A stretch of DNA of 64,000 bases from Corynebacterium suedekumii (GTDB taxonomy: Bacteria > Actinomycetota > Actinomycetes > Mycobacteriales > Mycobacteriaceae): the NCBI RefSeq assembly GCF_030252185.1, contig NZ_CP126970.1:2294001-2358000 (forward strand). Direction: 5' to 3'. Numbering within the stretch: position 1 is the first letter of the stretch; the number at the start of each line of letters is the position of its first letter. Below, in pieces: positions 49,423 to 57,952 of this stretch. The notes under the pieces are model-generated. The model made no database searches and had not been told where the DNA came from. It saw only the letters and a program-made list of their open reading frames with translations. The position numbers and the translations under genes are program-made.

Positions 49423-51246
49423 CTACTTCTCCTCGGGTGCGGCAGTGACGATGGCGGGCGCTTCTTCAGTGGTGCGTGCTTCTCGACGCTGCTGTTCAGC
49501 GAGCTCGAAGACCTTGCCCATGCCGTTGACCGACGGCCGGGCGAAGAACGGGCGACGGGCCGCCAGCAGCATGAGCGGAGCGGTGACCAGGAAGGTGACC
49601 AGCAGGTCGAACACGGTGGTCAAACCCAGGGTGAAGGCGAAGCCCTTGACCTCGCCGACCGCCAGGAAGTAGATGACCACGGCACCGATGAGGGTGACCA
49701 TGTTGCCCGTGACGATGGTGCGCTTCGCCCTGTCCCAACCACGCTGGGTGGCGGAACGGAAGGTCCGGCCCTCACGCACCTCATCCTTGACGCGCTCATA
49801 GAACACGACGAAGGAGTCGGCGGTGGTGCCGATACCGATGATGAGGCCGGCCACGCCCGAGAGATCGAGCGAGTAGCCGATCCAGCGGCCCAGCAGGATG
49901 AGCGAACCGTAGACCAGCAGGCCGGCGGCGCCCAGGGTGATCAGCGAGATGAAGCCGAACATCCGGTAGTAGGCGAAGACGAACACCGCCACCAGGGCCA
50001 GGCCCACGAGGCCGGCGACGAGGCCCGCCTGCAGGGAGGCGGCGCCGAGGGAGGCGGGGACGGACTGGGCGGTGCCGCCCGGCTCCCCGTCCTCACCGGC
50101 GAAGGACAGTGGCAGCGCGCCGTAGCGGAGGTTGTTGGCCAGCTCCTGGGCCTCCTCCTGGGTGAACTGCCCGGTGATGGAGGTGGCGGAGCCGAAGGGG
50201 GTGGCCGACTGGATGACCGGGGCGGAGATGACCCGCGAGTCGAGGGTGATGGCGATCTGGCGCTGCAGGTACTCCTGGGTGAGGTTCGCCCAGGTCTCGG
50301 AGCCGTTGGGGGCGCCCTCGGTCTTGAAGGCGAAGTTGATCTCCATCTGGCCGGTCTGCGGGTTGAAGCCACCGGTGATGGGGCGCTCGGTGTCGATCTC
50401 GTTGCCGGTCAGGCGCGGGCCCTCCGGGTCCTCGACGCCGCTGAGCAGCGGGGCGGGATCGAGCAGGTAGACCTGGCCGGTGCCGGCCTCACAGGTGACC
50501 AGCGGCAGCGACGGGTCGTCGGTGCCGGAGAGCAGGTCGGTCGGGGCGTCACACTGCAGCAGGGTGCTGGCGGCCGCCTGGACCGTCGGGTCGGTGGACT
50601 GCCGGTCGGCGCGCAGCGCCTCGGTGGTCTCCTGGCGGCGTTCCGTCGCCTCCAGGGAGTTGGCCGGTTCCGGCAGCGGCTCGGCGGTGACCTCGGGGGC
50701 CTCCACCGGGGTGGCGTCCTCGCCCTGCTGCTGGTTGACGGCGTCGATGACCGTGGAGATGGAGGCCTCGGCCTGCTCCGGGGTGACCACACCGAATTCG
50801 ACCCACCGGTTGGCCATGTCACCGAGCACGTCCGGCAGGCTGGCCATGTCCGGGTTCGCCGGGGTGCCCACCGGGCGGAACAGCAGCTGGGAGGTCTGGC
50901 CGACCGCGCGGGCCTGCGAGGTGTCCTCGCCCGGAACGGTGATGACCAGGGTGTTGCCGTCGGAGACCACGCTGGCACCGCTGACACCCATGCCGTTGAC
51001 GCGGTTTTCCAGGATGACCCGCGCCTGGGAGAGCTGCTCCTGCGTCGGCTCCTCACCCTGCGGGACGAGGGTGACCCGGGTGCCACCCTGCAGGTCGATG
51101 CCCAACTTGGGGGACGCCTGCCGGTCGCCGGTGAAGAATACGAGGGCCCAGATCACGGCGAGGGCCAGGACGAACAGGGCCAGCGCGCGCTTCGGCCAGG
51201 TCCGCTGACTGCCGCCGGCTGCGGCGCGTCGGTTAGATGCGGTCAA
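49423..51246 (-). CDS. secD: Protein translocase subunit SecD
   Basis: 607 residues with the chosen start: first membrane segment (KRALALFVLALAVIWALVFF), periplasmic P1 domain (GIDLQGGTRVTLVPQG), and a C-terminal block of five membrane helices with GTTADSFVVFYERVKDE. Between them is a ~100-residue Glu/Pro/Thr/Gln-rich insertion with two Cys (LLQCDAP and VTCEAG), possibly a disulfide. TTG at 51246 is preceded by GGAGGAG with 8-nt spacing. An in-frame TTG at 51360 adds 38 residues but has no ribosome site. Confidence 0.92.
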   Translation of the reverse strand: MTASNRRAAAGGSQRTWPKRALALFVLALAVIWALVFFTGDRQASPKLGIDLQGGTRVTLVPQGEEPTQEQLSQARVILENRVNGMGVSGASVVSDGNTLVITVPGEDTSQARAVGQTSQLLFRPVGTPANPDMASLPDVLGDMANRWVEFGVVTPEQAEASISTVIDAVNQQQGEDATPVEAPEVTAEPLPEPANSLEATERRQETTEALRADRQSTDPTVQAAASTLLQCDAPTDLLSGTDDPSLPLVTCEAGTGQVYLLDPAPLLSGVEDPEGPRLTGNEIDTERPITGGFNPQTGQMEINFAFKTEGAPNGSETWANLTQEYLQRQIAITLDSRVISAPVIQSATPFGSATSITGQFTQEEAQELANNLRYGALPLSFAGEDGEPGGTAQSVPASLGAASLQAGLVAGLVGLALVAVFVFAYYRMFGFISLITLGAAGLLVYGSLILLGRWIGYSLDLSGVAGLIIGIGTTADSFVVFYERVKDEVREGRTFRSATQRGWDRAKRTIVTGNMVTLIGAVVIYFLAVGEVKGFAFTLGLTTVFDLLVTFLVTAPLMLLAARRPFFARPSVNGMGKVFELAEQQRREARTTEEAPAIVTAAPEEK

Positions 51247-51366
51247 TGAGGTAGCTCCTCCGGGAACAGGCCCTCGACTGGGGGCTGATGTGAGGCCAAG
51301 AATGTGCGTTGCCGCCGACGATGGGGATCGCGGCGGCTTGCGGTCGAACTCGTCGAACAACCGACC

Positions 51367-51372
51367 ATGCTA
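51367..51372 (-). promoter_or_regulatory. Candidate -10 for secDF in the yajC-secD gap
   Basis: TAGCAT fits TAnnnT. A start near 51360 would give secDF its own mRNA with a ~114-nt leader before the TTG at 51246. The 221-nt interval between yajC and that TTG holds no other gene. Confidence 0.4.
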
Positions 51373-51467
51373 CGTCATGGCACCGGGTGGGTCCGAGTCC
51401 GACCCGGACAAGTCCAGCTGGCTGTCCGGTCCACCGGGTTCACCGCCGGCCAGCGCGACGACCTCCG

Positions 51468-51872
51468 TCAGCGGTTGTCCGGGCGCCCGCCGTCGGGGTG
51501 GTTCTCCGGGTGATCATCGTCCACCGGGTACTCGGGGTGCCGGTAACCGGTCTCGTCGGAGCCGGCCGGGGCGGTGCCCAGGGGGTCCGCGGTCGGGGTC
51601 GCGGTGCCGAGGTCCTGCGGGGTGGCCTTACGGAGGATGGCGATGCGGTCCATGGTCACGTCCACGGACGGTGCGATCTCGACGGTGATCTGGTCACCCT
51701 GCTCACCGGTGATGGTGCCGTGGATGCCGGAGACGGTGACCACGCGGTCACCGATGCCGACGGAGGCCTGCATGTTCTGCAGCTCGGCCTGGCGGCGACG
51801 CTGGGAGCGCATCATGAAGAAGGACGGCAGGATGAACACGGCCATGATGAGAAGGAGAAGAATGAGATCCAT
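51468..51872 (-). CDS. yajC: Preprotein translocase subunit YajC
   Basis: Small accessory of SecDF. 134 residues: one N-terminal membrane segment (LILLLLIMAVFILPSFFMM), a conserved basic strip RSQRRRQAE, the YajC core (VGIGDRVVTVSGIHGTI), then a ~45-residue Pro/Asp/Thr tail unusual in length. It lies 29 nt after ruvB. Confidence 0.92.
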   Translation of the reverse strand: MDLILLLLIMAVFILPSFFMMRSQRRRQAELQNMQASVGIGDRVVTVSGIHGTITGEQGDQITVEIAPSVDVTMDRIAILRKATPQDLGTATPTADPLGTAPAGSDETGYRHPEYPVDDDHPENHPDGGRPDNR

Positions 51873-51901
51873 GGTGGTTCAGTCTGCCAGACGGCCCCGG
51901 A

Positions 51902-52951
51902 TCAGTGCAGACCCAGGGTCCCGTCGGGTGGCGTGAGCCCGAGGTGGTGCCAGGCGGCGGCGGTGGCGACCCGGCCGCGTCCGGTGCGGGCGATGAGGCC
52001 GGCGCGGACGAGGTAGGGTTCGCACACCTCCTCGACGGTGGTGGACTCCTCCCCCACTGCGACGGCGAGGGTGTTCACACCCACGGGCCCGCCGCCGTGT
52101 CCGCGGATGAGCGCGCTGAGGACGGCACGGTCGAGGCGGTCGAGGCCGGCCTCGTCGACGTCGAAGACCTCGAGGGCTCCCCGGGCGGCGGCCATGTCGA
52201 TGTGACCGTCGGCGTTGACCTCCGCGAAGTCGCGCACCCGGCGCAGTAGCCGGTTGGCGATGCGGGGTGTGCCCCGCGAGCGGGAGGCGATCTCGACGGC
52301 GGCGTCATGGTCGATGCTCACACCGAGAATCGTCGCCGCGCGGGTGACCACGCGGGTGAGGTCGGTGACGTCGTAGAACTCCATCTGGGCAGTGAATCCG
52401 AAGCGGTCGCGCAGCGGGCCGGTGAGCATGCCCGAGCGGGTGGTCGCGGCGACGAGGGTGAACGGGGGGATCTCCAGTGGGATGGAGGTGGCGCCGGGAC
52501 CCTTGCCCACGATGACGTCGATTCGGAAGTCCTCCATCGCCATGTAGAGCATCTCCTCCGCCGGGCGGGCGATGCGGTGGATCTCGTCGATGAACAGGAC
52601 GTCGCCCTCCATGAGGTTCGACAGCATCGCGGCGAGGTCACCCGCCCGTTCGAGCGCGGGCCCGGACGTCATGCGCAGGTTCGTGTTCAGTTCCTGCGCG
52701 ATGATCATGGCCATGGTCGTCTTGCCCAGGCCGGGCGGGCCGGACAGCAGGACGTGGTCGGGGGTGACCCCCCGGTTCTTCGCGCCGGTGAGCACGAGGG
52801 AGAGCTGGCTGCGGACCTTCTGCTGGCCGATGAACTCGTCGAGGCTGCGCGGGCGCAGCGTCGTCTCCGCGTCCTGTTCGCCGGCCTGCAGGCGAGTGTC
52901 CACCACGTCCCGCTCGGGCAGCTGGAACTCGGTGCGCTCCACGTCAGACAT
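51902..52951 (-). CDS. ruvB: Holliday junction branch migration helicase RuvB
   Basis: AAA+ motor of the RuvAB complex. 349 residues: Walker [10 protein letters not shown], Walker B LFIDEIHR, sensor ATTRSG, arginine finger region RDRFG, and winged-helix C-terminus. ATG at 52951, 12 nt after ruvA. Confidence 0.97.
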   Translation of the reverse strand: MSDVERTEFQLPERDVVDTRLQAGEQDAETTLRPRSLDEFIGQQKVRSQLSLVLTGAKNRGVTPDHVLLSGPPGLGKTTMAMIIAQELNTNLRMTSGPALERAGDLAAMLSNLMEGDVLFIDEIHRIARPAEEMLYMAMEDFRIDVIVGKGPGATSIPLEIPPFTLVAATTRSGMLTGPLRDRFGFTAQMEFYDVTDLTRVVTRAATILGVSIDHDAAVEIASRSRGTPRIANRLLRRVRDFAEVNADGHIDMAAARGALEVFDVDEAGLDRLDRAVLSALIRGHGGGPVGVNTLAVAVGEESTTVEEVCEPYLVRAGLIARTGRGRVATAAAWHHLGLTPPDGTLGLH

Positions 52952-52963
52952 GTGCCCGCTCCC

Positions 52964-53566
52964 CTACTTCCGGCCGAGCTGGCTCAGGGCGGCGCGCAGC
53001 GCGGCGGCCGTGTCCAGTTCCGGGTTGTCGGTGAGCACGCCCTCGACGACGGGGACGGCGACCCGGTCGGTGAATCCGAGGCCCATGAGTGCCTCGGTGA
53101 CCTGGTCGGCGACGCCGGCGGCGGCGATCGGCAGCGGCGTCGTCGTGGGGACCTCGGCCGGCGTGTAGGCGGCGACCTTGTCCCGCAGTTCCAGGACGAG
53201 GCGTTCGGCCATACGTTTGCCCACCCCGGGGATCCGCTGCAGCGCCTTGGCGTCCTCCCCGGCGATGGCCTGGGAGATCTCCCCGGCGTTCATCACCGAC
53301 AGGGAGGCCACCGCGAGGCGCGGGCCCAGGCCGGTGACGGTCTGCAGGAGGTGGAACATCCCGCGGTCCTCGTCGGAGACGAAGCCGTAGAGGGTCATCG
53401 CGTCCTCCTTGACCGCGAGGTAGGTCAGGACGGTCGCGTCCTCGCCCCGGGTCAGGGTGGCCAACGTCCCCGGGGTCGCCTCCACGCGGTAGCCCACCCC
53501 GGCGCATTCGATGACCGCGTGATCGAGGCCGAGGGAGATGACGGTGCCGCGCAGCGAGGCGATCAT
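52964..53566 (-). CDS. ruvA: Holliday junction branch migration protein RuvA
   Basis: Binds four-way junctions as a tetramer. 200 residues: OB domain ([12 protein letters not shown]), tandem helix-hairpin-helix ([10 protein letters not shown] and [13 protein letters not shown]), and C-terminal RuvB-binding domain ([12 protein letters not shown]). ATG at 53566 with AAAGGA overlaps the ruvC stop by 4 bp. Confidence 0.96.
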   Translation of the reverse strand: MIASLRGTVISLGLDHAVIECAGVGYRVEATPGTLATLTRGEDATVLTYLAVKEDAMTLYGFVSDEDRGMFHLLQTVTGLGPRLAVASLSVMNAGEISQAIAGEDAKALQRIPGVGKRMAERLVLELRDKVAAYTPAEVPTTTPLPIAAAGVADQVTEALMGLGFTDRVAVPVVEGVLTDNPELDTAAALRAALSQLGRK

Positions 53567-54108
53567 GGGCGGGTCCTTTCGGTGGAGGATTCCAGCAGGG
53601 CGCCGGTCCGGGCCAGCAGGGGTGCGCGCCAGCAGTGGCACACGGCCAGGGCGAGGGCGTCGGCGGCGTCGGCCGGCTTCGGGGGTTCGGACAGCCCGAG
53701 GATCCGGGTGATCATGGTGGTCATCTGTTTCTTGTCCGCACGCCCGTTGCCGGAGACGGCCTTCTTGACCTCCGACGGGGTGTACATGTGCACCGGGATG
53801 TCGCGCTGGGCCGCCCCCAGGACGAGGACGCCGACGGCGTGGGCGGTGTGCATGACGGTGGAGACGTTGCCACGCTCGAACACGCGCTCGATGGCGACGA
53901 CGTCGGGCTGGTAGTCATCCATCCAGTCGTTGACGGCGGCCGAAAGCCGCTTGAGGCGTTCCGCCAGTTCGGCACCGGCCGGGGTGCGGACGACGCCCAC
54001 CGCGACGGGCAGGACCGCCCGACCGCGACCGGCCTGGACGACGGAGAGCCCGCACCGGGTCAGACCCGGGTCGATGCCCATCACCCGCAGGTTCTCCAGA
54101 CTGTTCAC
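53563..54108 (-). CDS. ruvC: Holliday junction resolvase RuvC
   Basis: Dimeric endonuclease resolving junctions. 181 residues: Asp in GIDPGLT, Glu in AIERVF, Asp in [12 protein letters not shown] chose GTG at 54108: it yields [13 protein letters not shown] and a TATACC box lies exactly 7 nt upstream, the leaderless arrangement. An internal ATG at 54081 is an alternative. First gene of ruvC-ruvA-ruvB-yajC. Confidence 0.93.
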   Translation of the reverse strand: MNSLENLRVMGIDPGLTRCGLSVVQAGRGRAVLPVAVGVVRTPAGAELAERLKRLSAAVNDWMDDYQPDVVAIERVFERGNVSTVMHTAHAVGVLVLGAAQRDIPVHMYTPSEVKKAVSGNGRADKKQMTTMITRILGLSEPPKPADAADALALAVCHCWRAPLLARTGALLESSTERTRP

Positions 54109-54115
54109 ACACCCA

Positions 54116-54121
54116 GGTATA
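54116..54121 (-). promoter_or_regulatory. Candidate -10 for leaderless ruvC mRNA
   Basis: TATACC (54121-54116) ends 7 nt before the ruvC GTG at 54108. No LexA-type SOS box is apparent in the short yebC-ruvC gap (54109-54139). Confidence 0.45.
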
Positions 54122-54139
54122 GCACACGTGTCCGAAAGA

Positions 54140-54886
54140 TCAGAGCTGTGCCAGGACCTCGTCGGCGACGTCGGCGTTGGTGTAGACGTTCTGCACGTCG
54201 TCGGAGTCCTCCAGCGCGTCGATGAGACGGAACACCTTCTTCGCGTCCTCGAGCTCCAGCGGCACCTCGACCGTGGCGCGGAAATCCTGATCGGAGTCGT
54301 CGACCTCGATACCGGCGTCCTCGAGAGCCTCCCGGACGGTGGCGATGTCGGTCGGGGCGCAGACGATCTCGAACTTCTCGCCCAGGTCGTTGACCTCCTC
54401 GGCGCCGGCCTCGAGGACGGCCATGAGCACGTCGTCCTCGGTGAGCTCACCCTTGTCCACGACGACGATGCCGGTGCGGGTGAACATGTAGGCCACGGAG
54501 CCGGACTCGCCGAGGTTGCCGCCGTTGCGCGACATGGCGGTGCGGACCTCGGTGGCGGCGCGGTTGCGGTTGTCGGTGAGGCACTCGATGAGCATGGCCA
54601 CACCGTTGGGGCCGTACCCCTCGTAGGTGATGGTCTCCCAGTCGGCGCCGCCGGCCTCCTCACCGGAGCCGCGCTTGCGGGCGCGCTCGATGTTGTCGTT
54701 GGGGACCGAGGCCTTCTTGGCCTTCTTGATCATGTCGTCGAGCGTCGGGTTGGCCGCGGGGTCGCCGCCACCCTGCCGGGCCGCGACCTCGATGTTCTTG
54801 ATCATCTTCGCGAATTCTTTGCCACGCTTGGCGTCGTTCGCGGCCTTCTTGTGCTTGGTGGTCGCCCACTTGGAATGGCCTGCCAT
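54140..54886 (-). CDS. YebC/PmpR family transcription or translation factor
   Basis: 248 residues of the YebC family; recent work links this family to translation of difficult sequences besides DNA binding. The N-terminus [22 protein letters not shown] (first 19 shown in part) is diagnostic, and GTGES-like and acidic C-terminal regions follow. ATG at 54886 lies 8 nt behind GAAAGG. A GTG two codons upstream is possible. It is upstream of ruvCAB in the usual order. Confidence 0.93.
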   Translation of the reverse strand: MAGHSKWATTKHKKAANDAKRGKEFAKMIKNIEVAARQGGGDPAANPTLDDMIKKAKKASVPNDNIERARKRGSGEEAGGADWETITYEGYGPNGVAMLIECLTDNRNRAATEVRTAMSRNGGNLGESGSVAYMFTRTGIVVVDKGELTEDDVLMAVLEAGAEEVNDLGEKFEIVCAPTDIATVREALEDAGIEVDDSDQDFRATVEVPLELEDAKKVFRLIDALEDSDDVQNVYTNADVADEVLAQL

Positions 54887-54977
54887 GTTCACTACCTTTC
54901 ATCGGTCCGCGTGCTCGACCCCTCTGTGGGGAGCACGGCGACGTTTTTGACTCGCTCCACTATACGCAGCGTGCGGC

Positions 54978-55832
54978 TCAGTCCTCGGGGCGACGCGAGG
55001 GGACGGACTGGGCACCCTCGCGCAGCGTGCGGGTGAGCCCCTCCTGGGTGACCATGGCGACGAGGTTGCCGGCCCGGTCGAAGATCCGCCCGTGGGTCAG
55101 TGCCCGGCCCGCGGAGGCGGACGGGGAGACCTGGTCGTAGAGCAGCCACTCGTCGGTGCGGAAGGGCCTCAGGAACCACATGGCGTGGTCGAGGCTGGCC
55201 ATCTGCACCTTGTGCCCGGGGTGCGGGACCAGCGAGGAGTGCAGCAGTGTCATGTCGGACATGTAGGCCAGGGTGCACACGTGCAGGGTCTCGTCATCCG
55301 GCAGGGGGCGCTTCGAACGGAACCACACCACCTGCTGGCTCGGGGTGTACGGGTTGTGCTCGTAGCGGTCGGAGGGCACGACCCGGATGTCCCAGTCGCC
55401 CCACTCCTCCAGCAGGGCCCGGGAGCTGACGGGCATGGTCGACGGGTCGACCGGCAGGGTCTCCGGGTCCGGGACGTCGCGCATGAGGTCGGAGTGCTCG
55501 GGCCCGACGTCCCCGCGCCGGTGGAAGCTGGCCTGCATGGAGAAGATGGTCTCGCCGTCCTGGATGGCACGGACCTGGCGGGAGGAGAAACTCCGGCCGT
55601 CCCGGATCGGGTCGACGAGGTAGACGGTGGGTTGGTCCGCCTTGCCGGGGGCCACGAAGTAGCCGTGCAGGGAGTGGACGGCCTTGTCCGTGATCGTCTC
55701 GGTGGCGGCCACCAGCGCCTGGGCGGCGACCTGCCCGCCGAAGGTGCGGGTGAGCGCCGACTCCACCGGATCACCCCGGAAGATGAGTTCGTCGATCCGC
55801 TCGAGGCTGAGGATCTGTTCAATCGTGCTCAC
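54978..55832 (-). CDS. tesB: Acyl-CoA thioesterase II
   Basis: Double-hotdog thioesterase of 284 residues that hydrolyses acyl-CoA in the cytoplasm. Features: N-terminal hotdog (RTFGGQVAAQALVAA, HSLHGYFVAPG), C-terminal hotdog with ASLDHAMWFLRPFRTDEW holding the catalytic Asp, and a terminal VTQEGLTRTLR. It likely recycles CoA from fatty acids. Start at 55832. Confidence 0.93.
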   Translation of the reverse strand: MSTIEQILSLERIDELIFRGDPVESALTRTFGGQVAAQALVAATETITDKAVHSLHGYFVAPGKADQPTVYLVDPIRDGRSFSSRQVRAIQDGETIFSMQASFHRRGDVGPEHSDLMRDVPDPETLPVDPSTMPVSSRALLEEWGDWDIRVVPSDRYEHNPYTPSQQVVWFRSKRPLPDDETLHVCTLAYMSDMTLLHSSLVPHPGHKVQMASLDHAMWFLRPFRTDEWLLYDQVSPSASAGRALTHGRIFDRAGNLVAMVTQEGLTRTLREGAQSVPSRRPED

Positions 55833-55875
55833 GCGTGTTCTCCTTACCGGTTCACCGTCTGTCGAGTCTAGCCAC

Positions 55876-55881
55876 TAGCAT
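55876..55881 (+). promoter_or_regulatory. Candidate -10 for a leaderless DUF3817 mRNA
   Basis: TAGCAT ends 8 nt before the ATG at 55890; no Shine-Dalgarno is present. Confidence 0.45.
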
Positions 55882-55889
55882 GTCCACCC

Positions 55890-56357
55890 ATGACACCGAA
55901 GAATCTTCACCGGCTCGCCGCCGCCACCGAGATGGTCACCTGGACACTGCTCATCCTGGGGATGATCCTCAAGTACTCGGGCACGACGGACGCGCTCATG
56001 CCCGTCGCCGGCGGGGTCCACGGCTTCGGTTTCCTCTGCTTCGTCGCCATCACCGTCCTGCTGTGGGTGAACAACCGGTGGTCCTTCGGGCACGGCGTGC
56101 TCGGTCTGTTCGTCTCCGTTGTCCCGTGGGCCGCGTGGCCGTTCACCATGTGGGCGGACCGGCGGGGTCTGCTCGAGGGCGGCTGGCGTTTCCGTGGCAC
56201 CGATGAGCAGCCGACGTCGCTGCCGGACAAGGTGCTGGCCCAGTTCGTCCGTCATCCCGCCCGCTCCATCGCGGTGCTCGCGGTGGTCATCGTCATCGTG
56301 TTCATCGCCCTGCTCACCATGGGCCAGCCCTACGACCCTGAGGCGATCACCGGATGA
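55890..56357 (+). CDS. DUF3817 membrane protein
   Basis: 155 residues with four membrane segments (MVTWTLLILGMILKYSG, GFGFLCFVAITVLLWVN, VLGLFVSVVPWAAWPFTMW, SIAVLAVVIVIVFIALLTM). The first three form the DUF3817 domain found near envelope genes. Function unknown. The stop overlaps the next start by 4 bp (ATGA), so it is co-translated with the GT87 enzyme and may belong to the same glycolipid process. Confidence 0.78.
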   Translation: MTPKNLHRLAAATEMVTWTLLILGMILKYSGTTDALMPVAGGVHGFGFLCFVAITVLLWVNNRWSFGHGVLGLFVSVVPWAAWPFTMWADRRGLLEGGWRFRGTDEQPTSLPDKVLAQFVRHPARSIAVLAVVIVIVFIALLTMGQPYDPEAITG

Positions 56358-57580
56358 CGCGCCCGGCGGTGTGGATCGGGTGGCTCATCTCCCGTCTCCT
56401 GCTCTGCTGGCTGATCTGGCGTGACCAGCGTCCCTTCGGGGACGTCCGCTACTACTTCAACGGCGTCACCGGGCTCGACCCGACCGCCCTGACGGAGTAC
56501 CCGGACGCCGGGGTGTGGCCGGTCCGGTTCCTCGCCCTGCTCACCGGCGATTCCTGGGAGACGTTCCGCGTCGGCTTCCTGGTCATGTGCCTGCTTCTCG
56601 ACGCCGCCTTCCTCGCCCTCATCCTCCGCCGCACCGACCGCAGCCGGCTCACCGCCGGCTGGTTCTGGGTGTGCTTCGGCCTCGCCGTGGGGCACGTGTT
56701 CTACCTGCGGCTGGATCTGTTCCCCGGCCTGCTCGTCGCCGCCTTCGGTGCGCTGCTGTTCCACCGTCCCGCCTGGGCGTCGGTGGCGTTGGCGGCGGCC
56801 ACCGTAGTGAAGCTGTGGCCGGGTGTGCTCGCCGCAAGTCTCGTGGGAGGTCTCCGGCGGGCCGGCACCTGGCTGCGGCTGCTCGCGTTCTTCGGCAGCC
56901 TTGCCGCCTTCGCCCTGGTCACGGTGGTCACCTCCGGGGTGGACCGGCTCATCAGCCCACTGACCTACCAGGGTGAGCGGGGCCTGCAGATCGAGTCCCT
57001 GGCGGCCACCCCGTTCATGCTCGACGCCCACCGCAACCCGACCGACTACTGGATCGGCTACTCCTCGTCGAAGAGCTTCGAGATCCACGGGCCCGTTACC
57101 GACGGGGCCGTCACGGCCGTCGACGTGGGCATACTCGTCGTCCTCGGTTTCGCGGTCATCGTCGCCGCGACGATGATGCTCACCGACCGCTGGCATCCCC
57201 GTTCCGCGCTGGCGTTCGCCCTGCTGCTGGTGCTGCTGCTCATCGTCACCAACAAGGTGTTTTCCCCGCAGTATCTCGTGTGGATCGGTCCGCTGCTCGC
57301 CGTGTGCCTGTGCGTCAGCGCCGACTGGCAGGTGCGCGCGATGGCGGTGCTGACCGTCATTGCGGCGGGACTGACCTTCCTCATCTACCCGGTCCATTAC
57401 GACGTCCTCTACCAGGACATCGCCTCCGCAGGACTGCCGCTGACGTTACTGGTCGCGCGGAACGGACTCGTCGTGCTCCTCACCCTGCTGTCCGCCTGGT
57501 GGCTGGGACGAGTGGTGTTCAAAGAACTCGGGCAGCGGGGCTGTCCCGCCGAGCCGCAGCGCGCGCACGGCCGGGCGTAG
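56354..57580 (+). CDS. GT87-family polyprenyl-phosphate mannosyltransferase-like membrane protein
   Basis: 408 residues, about ten membrane segments. The early extracytoplasmic Asp in GDVRYYFNG fits the catalytic Asp of GT-C enzymes of the GT87/DUF2029 family, which move mannose from decaprenyl-phosphate onto PIM, lipomannan or arabinan. Its position opposite the PIM operon supports a glycolipid role, but the acceptor cannot be named. The last 135 bp lie antisense inside the LemA-like gene. Confidence 0.82.
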   Translation: MTRPAVWIGWLISRLLLCWLIWRDQRPFGDVRYYFNGVTGLDPTALTEYPDAGVWPVRFLALLTGDSWETFRVGFLVMCLLLDAAFLALILRRTDRSRLTAGWFWVCFGLAVGHVFYLRLDLFPGLLVAAFGALLFHRPAWASVALAAATVVKLWPGVLAASLVGGLRRAGTWLRLLAFFGSLAAFALVTVVTSGVDRLISPLTYQGERGLQIESLAATPFMLDAHRNPTDYWIGYSSSKSFEIHGPVTDGAVTAVDVGILVVLGFAVIVAATMMLTDRWHPRSALAFALLLVLLLIVTNKVFSPQYLVWIGPLLAVCLCVSADWQVRAMAVLTVIAAGLTFLIYPVHYDVLYQDIASAGLPLTLLVARNGLVVLLTLLSAWWLGRVVFKELGQRGCPAEPQRAHGRA

Positions 57581-57952
57581 CCGCAGCGCCCGGGTGTCGG
57601 CGACGGCCTCGTTGTAGAAGCGGTGGGCCAGCTGGACGCGTACCTCCGCGTCGACGAGCTGGACCGGTCGATGAGGCCCGAGCGCCTCGATGGCCTGGGA
57701 GATCTGCCGCTCCCGCACGGCCCGGGCCTCGAGCCGGCCGTGGTCGAGGGCGTGGTTCTCCGCGGCGACGGCCAGCGGCATCGCCTCCGGTTCTACCACC
57801 GCGAGGACGGCCGCCCGCCGGTCGAGCGCGGCCTGCAGGGCGGCGAGCGCCGAGTCGGTGCGGATGTGCAGACGGTTGAGCCGCTGCGCGGTGAAGTAGG
57901 CCCACAGGGCGATCGCCGTGATGATGACGGCGGCGAGGATGTACCAGATCAC
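57446..57952 (-). CDS. LemA-like membrane protein
   Basis: 168 residues: N-terminal membrane helix (WYILAAVIITAIALWAYF), then a helical part ending in QLAHRFYNEAVADTRALRLR, which is the LemA signature region, and LGGTAPLPEFFE. Role unknown. It starts within the pimA stop (4-bp overlap) and so is the last gene of the PIM operon. Its C-terminal ~29 residues past LPEFFE are encoded inside the 3' end of the convergent GT87 gene and may be an extension through a lost stop. Confidence 0.65.
   Translation of the reverse strand: MIWYILAAVIITAIALWAYFTAQRLNRLHIRTDSALAALQAALDRRAAVLAVVEPEAMPLAVAAENHALDHGRLEARAVRERQISQAIEALGPHRPVQLVDAEVRVQLAHRFYNEAVADTRALRLRPAVRALRLGGTAPLPEFFEHHSSQPPGGQQGEEHDESVPRDQ

Noticed and set aside
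49423..51360. SecD start at TTG 51360.
   Set aside because: It has no ribosome site and adds a Pro/Ser-rich segment, whereas TTG 51246 has GGAGGAG at ideal spacing. It is kept as an alternative.
54109..54139. LexA/SOS box upstream of ruvC.
   Set aside because: The 31-bp gap shows no recognisable SOS dyad; only a -10-like element is visible.
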